In this document: positions 5,541-5,904 of the stretch, one piece after another
Numbering within the stretch: the stretch's first letter is position 1
Layout of the letters: the number at the start of each line of letters is the position of its first letter
From: Balneolales bacterium
GTDB taxonomy: Bacteria; Bacteroidota; Rhodothermia; Balneolales; Natronogracilivirgulaceae
Direction: 5' to 3'
DNA: 5,904 bases
Assembly (NCBI GenBank): GCA_007127695.1
Contig: SKYW01000281.1
Span: forward strand, 1 to 5,904
The notes under the pieces: model-generated
Seen by the model: the letters and a program-made list of their open reading frames with translations, nothing else
Databases searched by the model: none
What the model was told of the DNA's origin: nothing
Made by a program: the position numbers and the translations under genes

Positions 5541-5904
5541 ATGTTTAGCAAAAAAGACAATTCATCCCTTCTCATGAACGTGAAAAAAACACAAAAATGG
5601 CATGTCATTGCCCAACCTTCCCGGACTTTGGTGCTCCCGGCGATTGTTTTTCTTATCCTTTTACTGCCAGCGGCCGACTTGCTGGCACAACGCATCACAT
5701 ACGAGTACCTGAGAGCGCGCGACCGCCAGCCAACTGTCTTTTTTGAGCAGCTTGTTGTGCCTGACACTACGGAAACAGGAATGAAGCTGGTCACTGCATT
5801 CCGTTTGGAGAACAATTTTCTCTCATTCCGCAGGATGCGGGATGAGCAATCGGGAGAAAAGGTCCGGCGTTTTTTTGCCGAACCCGCGGTGCAGGTAAAC
5901 ATCC
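5541..5904 (+). CDS. Secreted protein, 5' part only; possibly a GWxTD-domain protein
   Basis: An open frame runs from ATG at 5541 off the right edge, giving 121 residues with no stop. The N-terminus is basic, followed by a hydrophobic core at about 30-48 (LVLPAIVFLILLLPAADLL) and a likely signal peptidase site after Ala49. A second ATG (codon 12, position 5574) would give a shorter, more usual signal peptide and may be the true start. The mature part begins with RITYEYLRARDRQP and includes VTAFRLENNFLSFRRM (84-99), which recalls the N-terminal region of periplasmic GWxTD-domain proteins of Balneolota and related groups. That assignment is from memory of the pattern only; the diagnostic GWxTD motif would lie beyond the window. 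Export is well supported, while function is unknown. It follows the MerC-like gene by 113 bp, and common regulation is uncertain. Confidence 0.7.
   Translation, partial: MFSKKDNSSLLMNVKKTQKWHVIAQPSRTLVLPAIVFLILLLPAADLLAQRITYEYLRARDRQPTVFFEQLVVPDTTETGMKLVTAFRLENNFLSFRRMRDEQSGEKVRRFFAEPAVQVNI

Noticed and set aside
5291..5902. Minus-strand open frame of 203 residues
   Set aside because: It is antisense to the end of the MerC-like gene and to the plus-strand frame with a convincing signal peptide. Its translation has no recognisable domain.

Overview
The window looks like a chromosomal, mostly housekeeping segment of a Bacteroidota/Balneolota/Rhodothermota-type bacterium. Three things suggest this. 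The divergent intergenic region carries a near-perfect Bacteroidota sigma-A promoter (TTTG, 20 bp, TATCTTTG). A Fur-family gene sits next to a short MerC-type membrane protein, an arrangement I recall from that group. A secreted protein at the right edge resembles the N-terminus of GWxTD-type proteins. Base composition is close to 50% GC by eye. I see no tRNA, rRNA, CRISPR array, insertion sequence or phage gene.

Layout. The minus strand carries three genes reading leftwards from about 4306: a renalase-like FAD oxidoreductase (3224-4261), then after 14 bp a GTG-started ABC exporter half-transporter (1350-3209), then after 80 bp ribonuclease Z (43-1269). The first two are probably co-transcribed. 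Ribonuclease Z has its own strong Shine-Dalgarno sequence, and a stem-loop separates it from the exporter gene. The plus strand carries a Fur/Zur-family repressor (4467-4898), a GTG-started MerC-like four-helix membrane protein with a histidine-rich tail (4963-5427), and the 5' part of a secreted-protein gene (5541 to the edge). That last gene has no stop codon inside the window.

The 205-bp divergent region (4262-4466) is the regulatory centre. It holds two different perfect 15-bp palindromes. TGCAAC-TTT-GTTGCA lies just upstream of the Fur-family gene and overlaps its putative -35 box. AATGATT-T-AATCATT overlaps the -33 box of the oxidoreductase promoter. The likeliest reading is a metal-responsive, self-regulated repressor plus metal-handling membrane protein module, possibly extending control to the divergent oxidoreductase/exporter operon. 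The metal is inferred (zinc favoured), not shown.

The most unusual coding signals are in ribonuclease Z. One histidine of its HxHxDH zinc motif is replaced by aspartate, the usual GP motif of the tRNA-clamping arm is absent, and a lysine/arginine-rich tail of about 90 residues follows the catalytic domain. The ABC exporter has Asp in place of the catalytic Glu after Walker B, as in one half of heterodimeric exporters, yet no partner gene is present here.
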